64,000 bases of DNA from Methylobacterium terricola. Its GTDB lineage: Bacteria > Pseudomonadota > Alphaproteobacteria > Rhizobiales > Beijerinckiaceae. The stretch covers positions 62,001 to 126,000 of the forward strand of contig NZ_VDDA01000017.1 of assembly GCF_006151805.1 (NCBI RefSeq), read 5' to 3'. Numbering within the stretch: position 1 is the stretch's first letter; every line of letters begins with the position of its first letter. This document shows positions 52,925-61,647 of this stretch, one piece after another. The notes under the pieces were generated by a model, which was not told where the DNA came from, did no database searches, and was given only the letters and a program-made list of their open reading frames with translations. Position numbers and translations under genes: made by a program.

Positions 52925-53668
52925 ATGCCGGACAATCCCCTGCCGGAGCAAAGCTCGACCGCCTTCCGCCGCGTGCTGGTGAAGCTTTCCGGCGAGGCGC
53001 TCGCCGCCCCGGACGGCTACTGGCTGCACCCGCCGACCCTGGCGGCGCTCGCCGACGACATCGCCCGGGCGGTGGACAAGGGCTTCGAGATCGCGCTGGT
53101 GGTCGGCGGCGGCAACGTCATCCGGGGCGCCCGGGTGTCGGCGGCGGGCTGGATCGACCGCGCCACGGGTGATTCCCTCGGCATGATGGCGACGGTGATG
53201 AACTCGCTGGCGCTCGAGACCGCGCTCAACGCCGCCGGCGTCACCGCCCGCACCATGTCGGCGGTGTCGATGCCGACGATCTGCGAGACCTATGCCCGCC
53301 AGCCGGCCCTGCACCACCTCGACAAGGGCCAGGTCGTGGTCCTGGCCGGCGGCACCGGCAACCCGTACTTTACCACCGACACCGCCGCCGTCCTGCGCGC
53401 CGCCGAGCTGAAATGCGACGCGGTGCTGAAGGCGACCCAGGTCGACGGCGTCTATTCCGCCGATCCGAAGACCAACCCGGATGCCGTGCGCTACGACCGG
53501 CTGAGCCACGACGAGGCGATCGCCCGCGACCTCAAGGTGATGGATACCGCCGCCTTCGCGCTCGCCCGCGACGGCGGCCTCCCGCTGATCGTCGGCTCGG
53601 TCCATGCGCCGAGCTCGGTGACGGCGATCCTCACCGGCGCCGCGCCCTCGACCCTGGTGGCGCCGTAG
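52925..53668 (+). CDS. pyrH: Uridylate kinase
   Basis: Phosphorylates UMP to UDP for pyrimidine nucleotide supply. A 247-residue amino-acid-kinase-family protein: RVLVKLSGEALAAPDGYW, VVGGGNVIRGARVSAAGWIDRATGD, NSLALETALNAAG, VVLAGGTGNPYFTTDTAAVLRA and KATQVDGVYSADPKTNPDAVRYD are all standard. ATG 52925; the earlier in-frame GTG region lacks family sequence. Starts about 145 bp after the tsf terminator, so it has its own promoter. Confidence 0.96.
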   Translation: MPDNPLPEQSSTAFRRVLVKLSGEALAAPDGYWLHPPTLAALADDIARAVDKGFEIALVVGGGNVIRGARVSAAGWIDRATGDSLGMMATVMNSLALETALNAAGVTARTMSAVSMPTICETYARQPALHHLDKGQVVVLAGGTGNPYFTTDTAAVLRAAELKCDAVLKATQVDGVYSADPKTNPDAVRYDRLSHDEAIARDLKVMDTAAFALARDGGLPLIVGSVHAPSSVTAILTGAAPSTLVAP

Positions 53669-53797
53669 CCCGGAACGGACGCCCGTCCTGACGATTTGCG
53701 GCAGGTCGGGTTTTGGTTCATTGAAGCCCGATCGGGGCGGGCCCTGCCGGGTTCGGCCTCCTTCCCCTCTTCTCACGACGCCTCGGGACGCGCAGGA

Positions 53798-54364
53798 ATG
53801 GCTACCCCTCCCCCCTTCGACCTCAACGACATCAAGCGGCGCATGCAGGGCGCCATCAACTCGCTCAAGCACGATCTCGGCTCGCTGCGCACCGGGCGGG
53901 CCACCCCCTCGCTCCTCGATCCCATCCAGGTCGACGCCTACGGCGCCGCGATGTCGATGGCGCAGGTCGCGACGATCAGCGTGCCGGAGCCGCGCCTGCT
54001 CAGCGTCTCGGTCTGGGACCGCGGCATGGTGGCGGCGGTCGAGAAGGCGATCCGCGAATCCGATCTCGGCCTCAACCCGATGACCGAGGGCCAGACCATC
54101 CGCCTGCGCATCCCCGAGATGAACGAGCAGCGCCGCAAGGAGATGGTCAAGGTCGCGCACAAATACGCCGAGGAGGCCCGCGTCGCGGTCCGCCACGTCC
54201 GCCGCGACGGTCTCGACCATCTCAAGAAGCTCGAGAAGGACGGCGCCATCAGCCAGGACGACGAGAAGCGTCAGGCCGACCAGGTACAGAAGGCGACCGA
54301 CCAGCACATCGCCGAGGTCGACCAGACCCTGGCCTCCAAGGAGAAGGAGATCATGCAGGTCTGA
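53798..54364 (+). CDS. frr: Ribosome recycling factor
   Basis: Splits post-termination ribosomes with EF-G. A 188-residue RRF: MQGAINSLKHDLGSLRTGRATPSLLDPIQV in the first long helix, SMAQVATISVPEPRLLSVSVWD in the beta-domain, and RLRIPEMNEQRRKEMVKVAHKYAEEARVAVRHVRRDG in the helical bundle. ATG 53798 gives the expected length. It follows pyrH after 129 bp and leads into uppS. Confidence 0.97.
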   Translation: MATPPPFDLNDIKRRMQGAINSLKHDLGSLRTGRATPSLLDPIQVDAYGAAMSMAQVATISVPEPRLLSVSVWDRGMVAAVEKAIRESDLGLNPMTEGQTIRLRIPEMNEQRRKEMVKVAHKYAEEARVAVRHVRRDGLDHLKKLEKDGAISQDDEKRQADQVQKATDQHIAEVDQTLASKEKEIMQV

Positions 54365-54452
54365 TACGGACCGGCATGACTTGCGGGGTTACTTGGAAGA
54401 GCGCGTGGGGAGCGCGGGGTCGACGAGCGGCTCCGCCGGGGTCGGGGCCAGC

Positions 54453-55283
54453 ATGGCAGGCGACAGCGAGACGGTGACCCTGCTGGAGGCAGGCCAGGCC
54501 GCGGGCCGGGAGAGCGAGGGCCAGCCGGCGGCGGGGCCCGGTCCCGCGCCGGGCGCGGCCGCCCCCTCCGGGACGATGCCGACCCACGTCGCCATCATCA
54601 TGGACGGCAACGGCCGCTGGGCCGCCCGCCGCGGCCTGCCCCGGGTCGAGGGCCATCGCCGCGGCGTCGAGGCGGTGCGCAGGGCCGTGCGCTCGGCCAT
54701 CGACCTGCGGATCCCCTACCTCACCATCTACAGCTTCTCGTCCGAGAACTGGCGCCGGCCCGCCGCCGAGGTGGCCGACCTGATGGGCCTGCTCAAGCTG
54801 TTCGTGCGCCGCGACCTCGCCGACCTGCACGCCAACGGCGTGCGGGTCCGGATCATCGGCGAGCGCGACGGCCTGCCGGGCGACATCGCCGGCCTCCTGT
54901 GCGAGGCCGAGGAGCGCACCGCCCGCAACACCAAGCTGACCCTGGTTGTGGCGTTCAATTACGGCGGGCGCCAGGAGATCCTGCGCGCCGTGCGAAAGCT
55001 GGCCGAGGCCGTGGCCGAGGGGCGCCTGGCGCCGGCGGCGATCGACGCCGCGGCCCTGACCGCGGCGCTCGACACCGACGGCATCCCGGATCCCGACCTC
55101 GTCATCCGCACCTCGGGCGAGCAGCGGGTATCGAACTTCCTCACCTGGCAGACGGCCTATTCGGAGTTCGTGTTCGTGCCGGATTTCTGGCCGGACTTCG
55201 ACCACGCCGCCTTCCTCGCCGCGATCGGCGAGTTCCAGAGCCGCGACCGCCGCTTCGGCGGCCTCAGCGCCCGGGCGGGCTGA
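54453..55283 (+). CDS. uppS: Isoprenyl transferase (undecaprenyl diphosphate synthase)
   Basis: Adds isopentenyl units to farnesyl diphosphate to make the C55 carrier lipid. Motifs: HVAIIMDGNGRWAARRGLPRVEGHRRG with the catalytic Asp, YSFSSENWRRPAAEV, VVAFNYGGRQEI and DLVIRTSGEQRVSNFLTWQ. From ATG 54453 the protein is 276 residues, with about 45 extra Gly/Ala-rich N-terminal residues not found in the family; the start codon is therefore uncertain, and a later start (near 54576, MPTHVAIIMDG) is possible. TGATG coupling to cdsA. Confidence 0.95.
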   Translation: MAGDSETVTLLEAGQAAGRESEGQPAAGPGPAPGAAAPSGTMPTHVAIIMDGNGRWAARRGLPRVEGHRRGVEAVRRAVRSAIDLRIPYLTIYSFSSENWRRPAAEVADLMGLLKLFVRRDLADLHANGVRVRIIGERDGLPGDIAGLLCEAEERTARNTKLTLVVAFNYGGRQEILRAVRKLAEAVAEGRLAPAAIDAAALTAALDTDGIPDPDLVIRTSGEQRVSNFLTWQTAYSEFVFVPDFWPDFDHAAFLAAIGEFQSRDRRFGGLSARAG

Positions 55284-56161
55284 TGACGGGCTCCGACGGA
55301 ACGAAGCCGCCGGGCGCCGAGAGGCCCGCCGGCCGTCCGGCCTGGCCCGCGACGGAGCTCGGCGCACGGACGGTGTCGGGCATCGTGCTCGGCCTCCTGG
55401 TGCTCGGCGCCACCCTCAACGGCGGCTGGATCTTCGCGGTGATCTGGTTCCTCGCCGGCCTCGCGGTGGTCGGCGAGTGGCTCGCCATCACCCGGACCGC
55501 GCCGCACCGGCCGCTGCTCGCCATCGCGGGGCTCGTGCTGGCCGGGGTGGTCGCCGGCGCGCGGCTGCCGGTCGCGCAGTCCTGGCTCATCGGGACGGTC
55601 GTCCTCGGCCTCGCGGCCCTGACGCTGCTCGCCCGTCCGGCCCCGGGGCGGATCTGGGCGCCGCTCAGCCTCGCCTGCGCCCTCGTGGTCGCACTGGTGC
55701 CGGTGCTGCTGCGCGACGATCCGCGCATCGGGCTCGCCGGCCCGCTCTGGCTGTTCGGCGTCGTCTGGACCACCGACATCGCCGCCTACTTCACCGGCCG
55801 GTCCCTCGGCGGGCCGAAGCTGTGGCCGGCGGTGAGCCCGAAGAAGACCTGGTCGGGCTTCTGCGGCGGCCTGATCGGCGCGACGATCGTCGGCGGCGCG
55901 GTGGCCGCGGGCGCGCGCCATCTCGGCGCCACCGAGGCCCTGTCGCTTCCCCTCGCCTGCGCGCTGTCGGCGATCGCCTCGGTGATGAGCCAGGGTGGCG
56001 ACCTCGCCGAATCAGCGCTCAAGCGCGCCTACGGCGCCAAGGATTCCGGCCGGCTGATCCCAGGCCATGGCGGCGTGATGGATCGGCTCGACGGCTTCTT
56101 CGCCGTGGCCCTCCTCGCCGGCCTCCTGCTCGTCGGCCTCACCTTCACGGGACATCCATGA
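55283..56161 (+). CDS. cdsA: Phosphatidate cytidylyltransferase
   Basis: Makes CDP-diacylglycerol, the precursor of all phospholipids. A 292-residue integral membrane protein with about eight helices. The C-terminal CDS signature is SQGGDLAESALKRAYGAKDSGRLIPGHGGVMDRLDG, preceded by VSPKKTWSGFCGGLIG. ATG 55283 overlaps the uppS stop (TGATG) and its stop overlaps dxr as ATGA, so uppS-cdsA-dxr are tightly coupled. Confidence 0.96.
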   Translation: MTGSDGTKPPGAERPAGRPAWPATELGARTVSGIVLGLLVLGATLNGGWIFAVIWFLAGLAVVGEWLAITRTAPHRPLLAIAGLVLAGVVAGARLPVAQSWLIGTVVLGLAALTLLARPAPGRIWAPLSLACALVVALVPVLLRDDPRIGLAGPLWLFGVVWTTDIAAYFTGRSLGGPKLWPAVSPKKTWSGFCGGLIGATIVGGAVAAGARHLGATEALSLPLACALSAIASVMSQGGDLAESALKRAYGAKDSGRLIPGHGGVMDRLDGFFAVALLAGLLLVGLTFTGHP

Positions 56162-57321
56162 CCCTTACCGTCTCCGTCCTGGGCGCGACCGGCTCGATCG
56201 GGCGCTCCACCGCCGACCTGCTCGACCAGCACCGGGACCGCTTCCGGGTCGGCGCCGTGGCGGGCGGCCGCGATGCGCAGGCCCTTGCCCGCGTCGCCCG
56301 CGAGCTGAATGCCGAGTTCGCGGCGATCGCCGATCCGGATTCCGGCCCGGCCTTGCGCGACGCGCTGTCGGGCTCCGGCATCGCCTGCGGCGCCGGCCCC
56401 TCGGCGGTGATCGAGGCGGCGACCCGGGACGCCGACCTCGTGGTGGCGGCGGTGAGCGGAGCGGCGGGGCTGGCGCCGACCTGCGCGGCGATCCGGCTCG
56501 GCCGCACCGTCGCCCTCGCCAACAAGGAGAGCCTGGTCTGCGCCGGCGACGCCTTCATGCGCGACGCCAAGAAATTCGGCGCCCGCATCCTGCCGATGGA
56601 TTCCGAGCACAACGCGCTCGAGCAGTCGGTCGGCGAGGGCAAGATCGACGACGTCACCCGGATGACCATCACCGCCTCGGGCGGACCGTTCCGGACCGCG
56701 AGCCGGGAGCGGATCGCCGCGGCGAGCGCCGCCGACGCGGCCGCCCATCCGACCTGGTCGATGGGCATGAAGATCAACATCGATTCGGCCACCCTGATGA
56801 ACAAGGGGCTGGAGCTGATCGAGGCCCATCACCTGTTCGGCATCGAGGCCGAGCGCCTCGACGCCGTTGTTCACCCGCAATCGATCGTCCACGCCCTGGT
56901 CACCTGGCGCGACGGCTCGGTGACGGCGGGGCTCTACCTGCCCGACATGAGGGTGCCGATCGCCCATTGCCTCGGGCTCGGCGAGCGCCTGACGATCGCC
57001 CGCGGCCGGTCGCTCGACCTGGCGGCGGTCGGCAGCCTCACCTTCGAGCGCCCGGACGAGGAGCGCTTCCCGTGCCTGCGGATCGCCAAGGCCGCGCTCG
57101 CCGCCGGGGCGGCGCAGCCGACGGTGATGAACGCCGCCAACGAGATCGCCGTCGCGGCGTTCATCGCCGGGAAGATCGGGTTCTACGACATCGCCGCCCT
57201 GGTCGAGCGGGCCTGCGAGCACTTCGCGGCCCGCTTCCCCGCAGCCCCCGCCGATGTCGAGGAGGCCCTCGCCATCGACGCCGAGGTGCGCGGCTGGAGC
57301 GCCGAGGCGCTCGTCGCTTAA
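56158..57321 (+). CDS. dxr: 1-deoxy-D-xylulose-5-phosphate reductoisomerase
   Basis: Second step of the MEP pathway; converts DXP to MEP with NADPH. The 387 residues show VSVLGATGSIGRSTADLL (NADPH site), LANKESLVCAGDAFM, MDSEHNALEQSV (metal-binding Asp/Glu), TASGGPFRTASRE, HPTWSMGMKINIDSATLMNKGLE and VHPQSIVHALVTWRDGSVTAGL. Starts within the cdsA stop. With ispG in the same window it indicates the non-mevalonate pathway. Confidence 0.97.
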   Translation: MTLTVSVLGATGSIGRSTADLLDQHRDRFRVGAVAGGRDAQALARVARELNAEFAAIADPDSGPALRDALSGSGIACGAGPSAVIEAATRDADLVVAAVSGAAGLAPTCAAIRLGRTVALANKESLVCAGDAFMRDAKKFGARILPMDSEHNALEQSVGEGKIDDVTRMTITASGGPFRTASRERIAAASAADAAAHPTWSMGMKINIDSATLMNKGLELIEAHHLFGIEAERLDAVVHPQSIVHALVTWRDGSVTAGLYLPDMRVPIAHCLGLGERLTIARGRSLDLAAVGSLTFERPDEERFPCLRIAKAALAAGAAQPTVMNAANEIAVAAFIAGKIGFYDIAALVERACEHFAARFPAAPADVEEALAIDAEVRGWSAEALVA

Positions 57322-57451
57322 GCTTCCGTTAAGTTAACCCTCGGACGTTTCGCGCCCTGTTCGCAGGGGCCGCGAGCCTGTATGGAGGGAGAGAAGGATT
57401 AGGCGGCCGCGCCGGGCCAGGGAGGGCCCGCCGCGCCGCATCGAGGTGATC

Positions 57452-58612
57452 ATGGATCTGCTCAACGTCGTGGGCGGTGCGACGACGAACCTGCTCGGCT
57501 ACATCGTGCCGTTCCTGTTCGTCCTCACCGTCGTGGTCTTCATCCACGAGCTCGGCCACTTCCTGGTCGGACGGTGGTGCGGCGTCGGGGTGACCAGCTT
57601 CTCGATCGGCTTCGGGCCCGAGCTCGTCGGCTTCAACGACCGCCGCGGCACGCGCTGGAAGCTCTCGGCGATCCCGCTCGGCGGCTATGTCAAGTTCGTC
57701 GGCGACATGAACGGCGCCAGCGTGCCCGACAGCGACGCGGCGGCGCGCATGAACCCGGCCGAGCGGGCGATCAGCTTCCACGCCCAGAACGTCTGGAAGC
57801 GGGTCGCGATCGTGGCGGCGGGGCCGGTCGCCAACTTCCTCCTCGCCATCGCGGTCTTCGCCGGTGCGATCTACGCCACCGGCCGCTACGAGGTGGCGCC
57901 CCGGGTCTCGGCGGTGCAGCCCGGCAGCGCCGCCGAGCGCGCCGGCTTCCAGGCCGGCGACGTGGTGCTGACGATCAACGGCAGCGCCATCCACAACTTC
58001 GCCGACATGCAGCGCACCGTCTCCGGCGCGGCCGGCGACCGGCTCGACTTCACGGTGGAGCGCGGCGGCGTCACCACCCCGCTCACCGCGACGCCGGACA
58101 CCTTCGAGGACAAGACCCCGTTCGGCACCCAGCGCATCGGGCGGCTCGGCATCCAGGGCCCGCGCGATGCCGCCGAGGTCAAGCTGGTGCGCTACGGCGC
58201 CCTCGACTCGCTGAAGATCGGCGTCGCCGAAACCTACTTCGTCGTCGACCGCACCTTCAGCTACATCGGCAAGCTGATCACCGGCCGCGAATCCGCCGAC
58301 CAGCTCTCGGGCCCGATGGGCATCGCCCGGGTCTCCGGCCAGGCCGCGAAGATCGGCGGCATCGGCGCCCTGGTCGGGCTGATCGCGGTGCTGTCGGTCT
58401 CGATCGGGCTCATCAACCTGTTCCCGGTGCCGATGCTCGATGGCGGCCACCTGATGTTCTACGCGGTCGAGATCGTCCGCGGCCGCCCCTTGAGCGAGCG
58501 GGCGCAGGAGATCGGGTTCCGCATCGGCCTCGCCCTGGTGCTGATGCTGATGCTGTTCGCGACCTGGAACGACATTCTCCACATCGGCGCCGCGTTCAAC
58601 CGCGGCACCTGA
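57452..58612 (+). CDS. rseP: Site-2 intramembrane zinc metalloprotease RseP
   Basis: Regulated intramembrane proteolysis of anti-sigma factors and signal-peptide remnants. ATG 57452 (386 residues) has GAGG upstream; GTG 57446 is a minor alternative. TM1 with the zinc motif VVFIHELGHFLVGRW, one PDZ domain at about 125-205 (VQPGSAAERAGFQAGDVVLTING) rather than the two of E. coli, and the C-terminal zinc ligand motif INLFPVPMLDGGHLMFYAVE. Follows dxr after 130 bp and precedes bamA, the common alphaproteobacterial order. Confidence 0.96.
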   Translation: MDLLNVVGGATTNLLGYIVPFLFVLTVVVFIHELGHFLVGRWCGVGVTSFSIGFGPELVGFNDRRGTRWKLSAIPLGGYVKFVGDMNGASVPDSDAAARMNPAERAISFHAQNVWKRVAIVAAGPVANFLLAIAVFAGAIYATGRYEVAPRVSAVQPGSAAERAGFQAGDVVLTINGSAIHNFADMQRTVSGAAGDRLDFTVERGGVTTPLTATPDTFEDKTPFGTQRIGRLGIQGPRDAAEVKLVRYGALDSLKIGVAETYFVVDRTFSYIGKLITGRESADQLSGPMGIARVSGQAAKIGGIGALVGLIAVLSVSIGLINLFPVPMLDGGHLMFYAVEIVRGRPLSERAQEIGFRIGLALVLMLMLFATWNDILHIGAAFNRGT

Positions 58613-58638
58613 GGCGGGATCCCTCCGCGCGTTCCGAG

Positions 58639-58670
58639 AGAGCCGTCCGCGCCGCGCGGGCGGCTCTTTC
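58639..58670 (+). terminator. Terminator after rseP
   Basis: AGAGCCGTCCGCG-CCG-CGCGGGCGGCTCT: 13-bp stem with one G-U pair and a 3-nt loop, followed by TTC, 27 bp after the rseP stop. Confidence 0.8.
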
Positions 58671-58951
58671 GCGTGAATCCCATCAATTTTCGTCAAATGC
58701 GTGCCATTCCGGGGCGCTCGCCGCGTCCCGCCATTCATGGCGCGCTGACCCTGCCCTGTGAAAAGCGTGGCCGGTGCCCGTGACAGGAAGGCAACGTCTG
58801 GGCAAAATCCCGGTCTGCTGGGAGCGTGGCGTTTGCTTCGCCAGGGATTCCCGATAGAAGCGGGGCTTAGGACCAGGGGACTTCGCCTTCGCGAGAGGGT
58901 GATCGTCTGCGGGTGCAAACCCGTGCCGACAAAAAATGAGACGGGCCATTT
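58671..58951. other. Leader/promoter region of bamA
   Basis: About 280 bp without an ORF between the rseP terminator and bamA. A/T-richer at 58676-58712 (AATCCCATCAATTTTCGTC). The stretch 58890-58945 can fold (TTCGCCTTCGCGAGAGG and GTCTGCGGGTGCAAACCCGTGC) and may be a structured 5' leader, but it matches no RNA family I know. Confidence 0.4.
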
Positions 58952-61492
58952 ATGATGTCGATGACGGGTAAGCGCCGGCGTGCGTCGGCGAAGGGCGCCA
59001 TTGTCATGGCCGCTACCATCGCCGCCAGCGGCAGCGCCTTCGCGCAGCAGATCGTCGTTCAGGGCAATTCCCGGATCGACCCGGATACGGTCCGTTCCTA
59101 CGTGGTCGGCGTGTCGCCCGAGGAGGGCCGCCGCAACCTGATCGCCAGCGGCATGTTCTCGGACGTCCGCGTCTCGCATAGCGGCGGGCGCATCGTCGTG
59201 TCGGTGCGCGAGAACAACCAGATCAACCGCGTCGTGTTCGAGGGCAACAAGAAGGTCGAGAAGGGCACGCTCGAGGGCGTCGTCGAGTCGAAGGCGCGCG
59301 GGCCCTACAGCCAGGCGACCATCAACTCCGACCTCGAGCGCATCCGCGAGGTCTACCGCCGCGCCGGCCGCGGCTCGGCCAAGATCGCGGTGCGCACCGT
59401 CGACCTGCCCAACGGCCGCGTCGACGTGGTCTACACCATCGACGAAGGCGACAAGACCGGCGTCAAGGAGATCCGCTTCGTCGGCAATCAGGTCTATTCC
59501 GACCGCCGGCTCAAGGACCTGATGACGCTCTCGGAGATGAACCTCCTCAGCTTCATCAAGACCTCGGACGTCTACGATCCCGACCGGCTCGCCAACGACC
59601 TCGACCTGATCCGGCGCTACTACCTGAAGAACGGCTACGCCGACTTCCGGATCGCCTCGGCGGATTCGCGCTTCGACGATGCGGCCGGCGGCTGGATCAT
59701 CACCATCACGGTCGAGGAAGGCCAGCAGTACCGCGTCGGCGCGGTCGCGGTCGATTCCCGCATCCCCGGTGTCGACGGCACGGTGCTGCGCGACGAGCTG
59801 CGTACCGGCGTCGGCGACGTCTACAACGCCGAGGACGTCGAGCGGACGCTGACCGGCGTCACCACCTCGGTGGCCCGCGCCGGCCATCCCTTCGCCCAGG
59901 TCCGCCCGACCGGCGAGCGCGACCGCGCCACCGGCACCGTCGCCCTCGGCTACATCGTCGAGGACGGCCCGAAGGTCTACATCGAGCGCATCAACGTGCG
60001 CGGCAACACCCGCACCCGCGACTACGTCGTGCGGCGCGAGCTCGACCTGACCGAGGGCGATGCCTACAACCGCGTGCTGGTCGACCGGGCCGAGCGGCGG
60101 CTGAACGGCCTCGGCTTCTTCAAGAAGGTCCGGTTCTCCAACGAGCCCGGTTCGGCCCCCGACCGCGTCGTCGTGAACATCGACGTCGAGGATCAACCGA
60201 CCGGCTCGTTCTCGGTCGCCGGCGGCTACTCGACGGCGGACGGGATCATCGGCGAGGTTTCGGTCTCGGAGTCGAACTTCCTCGGCCGTGGCCAGTACGT
60301 CCGCCTCGCCGGCACCGCCGGCCAGTACACCCGCGGCATCGACTTCTCGTTCACCGAGCCGTACTTCCTCGGCTATCGCCTCGCGGCCGGCTTCGACGTC
60401 TTCAACAAGTACAGCGACCAGACCCGCTACTCGCGCTACGTGACCGACGTGGTCGGCGGCCAGCTCCGCCTCGGCCTGCCGATCACCGAGGAGTTCGGCA
60501 TCACGCTGCGCTACTCGATCTACAACACCGACCTGAAGATCCCGAACACGCTCAAGCGGCCGTACAACGACTGCTCGTTCCCGATCCCGGGCTACACCAA
60601 GACCTGGGATCCGGGCACGATCATCAACGGCCGCAACGTCGGCGGCCTGGCCCAGTACCCGAACTGCGCCTATGACGGCGAGGCGTCGATCGCCCTCAAG
60701 GAGGCGGTCGGCTCGACGCTGACCTCGCTCGCCGGCGTCACCCTGGCCTACTCGACCCTCGACAACCTGCAGCTGCCGCGCAACGGCTTCTACGGCGAGT
60801 TGAAGCCCGAATATGCCGGCATCGGCGGCGATTCGAAGTTCTTCCGCGTCACCGGCGAGGCGCGCTACTACAAGGAGCTGTACGAGGACGTCGTCGGCTT
60901 CGTGAAGCTCCAGGGCGGCCACGTCCTGCCGACCGAAGGCAACGCGCTCCGCGTCACCGACCAGTTCTTCCTCGGCCCGTCGCTGGTCCGCGGCTTCGCG
61001 CCGAACGGCATCGGCCCGCGCGACGTCGGCTCGGTCGATGCCCGCTCGAACGCGATCGGCGGCACGACCTATGTCGGCGCCTCGGTCGAGGTGCAGTTCC
61101 CGATCTGGGGCCTGCCCCGCGATCTCGGCCTGAAGGGCGCGGTCTTCGCCGATGCCGGTACGCTGTTCGGCTACAAGGGCCGCCGCGCCTTCGACGTGAA
61201 CGGCGACGGCTTCATCAACGGCACCGCCCCGACGGGCGCCTGCAACTTCAGCGCGCTCACCATCGGCGTCGAGCCGGAATGCGTGAACGTCCGCGACAAG
61301 CCCACGATCCGCTCGTCGGTCGGCGCGTCGATCCTGTGGAACTCGCCGCTCGGCCCGATCCGCTTCGACTACGCCTACGCCCTCAGCAAGGACGAGGGCC
61401 AGAAGATCTTCGGCCAGGACGGCACCTATTACGGCCGGGTCGGCAAGGACCAGACGCAGGCGTTCCGCTTCTCGGGCGGCTCGCGCTTCTAA
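58952..61492 (+). CDS. bamA: Outer-membrane protein assembly factor BamA
   Basis: Central component of the BAM complex that inserts beta-barrels into the outer membrane. An 846-residue precursor. The Sec signal peptide AIVMAATIAASGSAFAQQ ends near residue 33; five POTRA repeats follow to about 410 (IVVQGNSRIDPDTVRSYV, RVVFEGNKKVEKGTLEGVV, IRFVGNQVYSDRRLKDLM, YIERINVRGNTRTRDYVV); then the barrel with LVRGFAPNGIGPRD (the loop-6 V/IRGF motif) and the C-terminal Phe of GGSRF. An unusual Cys-containing loop region lies at about 530-570 and 755-780. ATG 58952, followed by a terminator. Confidence 0.97.
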   Translation: MMSMTGKRRRASAKGAIVMAATIAASGSAFAQQIVVQGNSRIDPDTVRSYVVGVSPEEGRRNLIASGMFSDVRVSHSGGRIVVSVRENNQINRVVFEGNKKVEKGTLEGVVESKARGPYSQATINSDLERIREVYRRAGRGSAKIAVRTVDLPNGRVDVVYTIDEGDKTGVKEIRFVGNQVYSDRRLKDLMTLSEMNLLSFIKTSDVYDPDRLANDLDLIRRYYLKNGYADFRIASADSRFDDAAGGWIITITVEEGQQYRVGAVAVDSRIPGVDGTVLRDELRTGVGDVYNAEDVERTLTGVTTSVARAGHPFAQVRPTGERDRATGTVALGYIVEDGPKVYIERINVRGNTRTRDYVVRRELDLTEGDAYNRVLVDRAERRLNGLGFFKKVRFSNEPGSAPDRVVVNIDVEDQPTGSFSVAGGYSTADGIIGEVSVSESNFLGRGQYVRLAGTAGQYTRGIDFSFTEPYFLGYRLAAGFDVFNKYSDQTRYSRYVTDVVGGQLRLGLPITEEFGITLRYSIYNTDLKIPNTLKRPYNDCSFPIPGYTKTWDPGTIINGRNVGGLAQYPNCAYDGEASIALKEAVGSTLTSLAGVTLAYSTLDNLQLPRNGFYGELKPEYAGIGGDSKFFRVTGEARYYKELYEDVVGFVKLQGGHVLPTEGNALRVTDQFFLGPSLVRGFAPNGIGPRDVGSVDARSNAIGGTTYVGASVEVQFPIWGLPRDLGLKGAVFADAGTLFGYKGRRAFDVNGDGFINGTAPTGACNFSALTIGVEPECVNVRDKPTIRSSVGASILWNSPLGPIRFDYAYALSKDEGQKIFGQDGTYYGRVGKDQTQAFRFSGGSRF

Positions 61493-61534
61493 CCTCCCAT
61501 CGGGCGGGCGCCGACGGCGCCCGCACCGGATCCG

Positions 61535-61570
61535 CGGTCGCGGGGCATCGAGCCCCGCGGCCGTTTTCGT
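61535..61570 (+). terminator. Rho-independent terminator after bamA
   Basis: CGGTCGCGGGGC-ATCGA-GCCCCGCGGCCG with one G-U pair, followed by TTTTCGTTTGT. A second, smaller hairpin, GGGCGCC-GAC-GGCGCCC, precedes it at 61506-61522. Confidence 0.9.
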
Positions 61571-61647
61571 TTGTACCCACCGTCTCAACCCGCTAGTCCG
61601 GGCGCCCTCCCCTTCGACGGGCGGGCGTGCCCCAGCGGATGCAGGTG

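Noticed and set aside
57321..57345. TTAAGCTTCCGTTAA after dxr as a terminator
   Set aside because: Stem is too short and A/T-rich, with no G+C stem or T run.
58890..58950. Possible riboswitch-like leader before bamA
   Set aside because: It can fold, but no conserved riboswitch core was recognised; kept only as a note on the intergenic region.
57329..61588. 1419-codon open frame on the minus strand
   Set aside because: It lies antisense to rseP and bamA, has no ribosome site, and its composition is that of a mirror frame in high-GC DNA.
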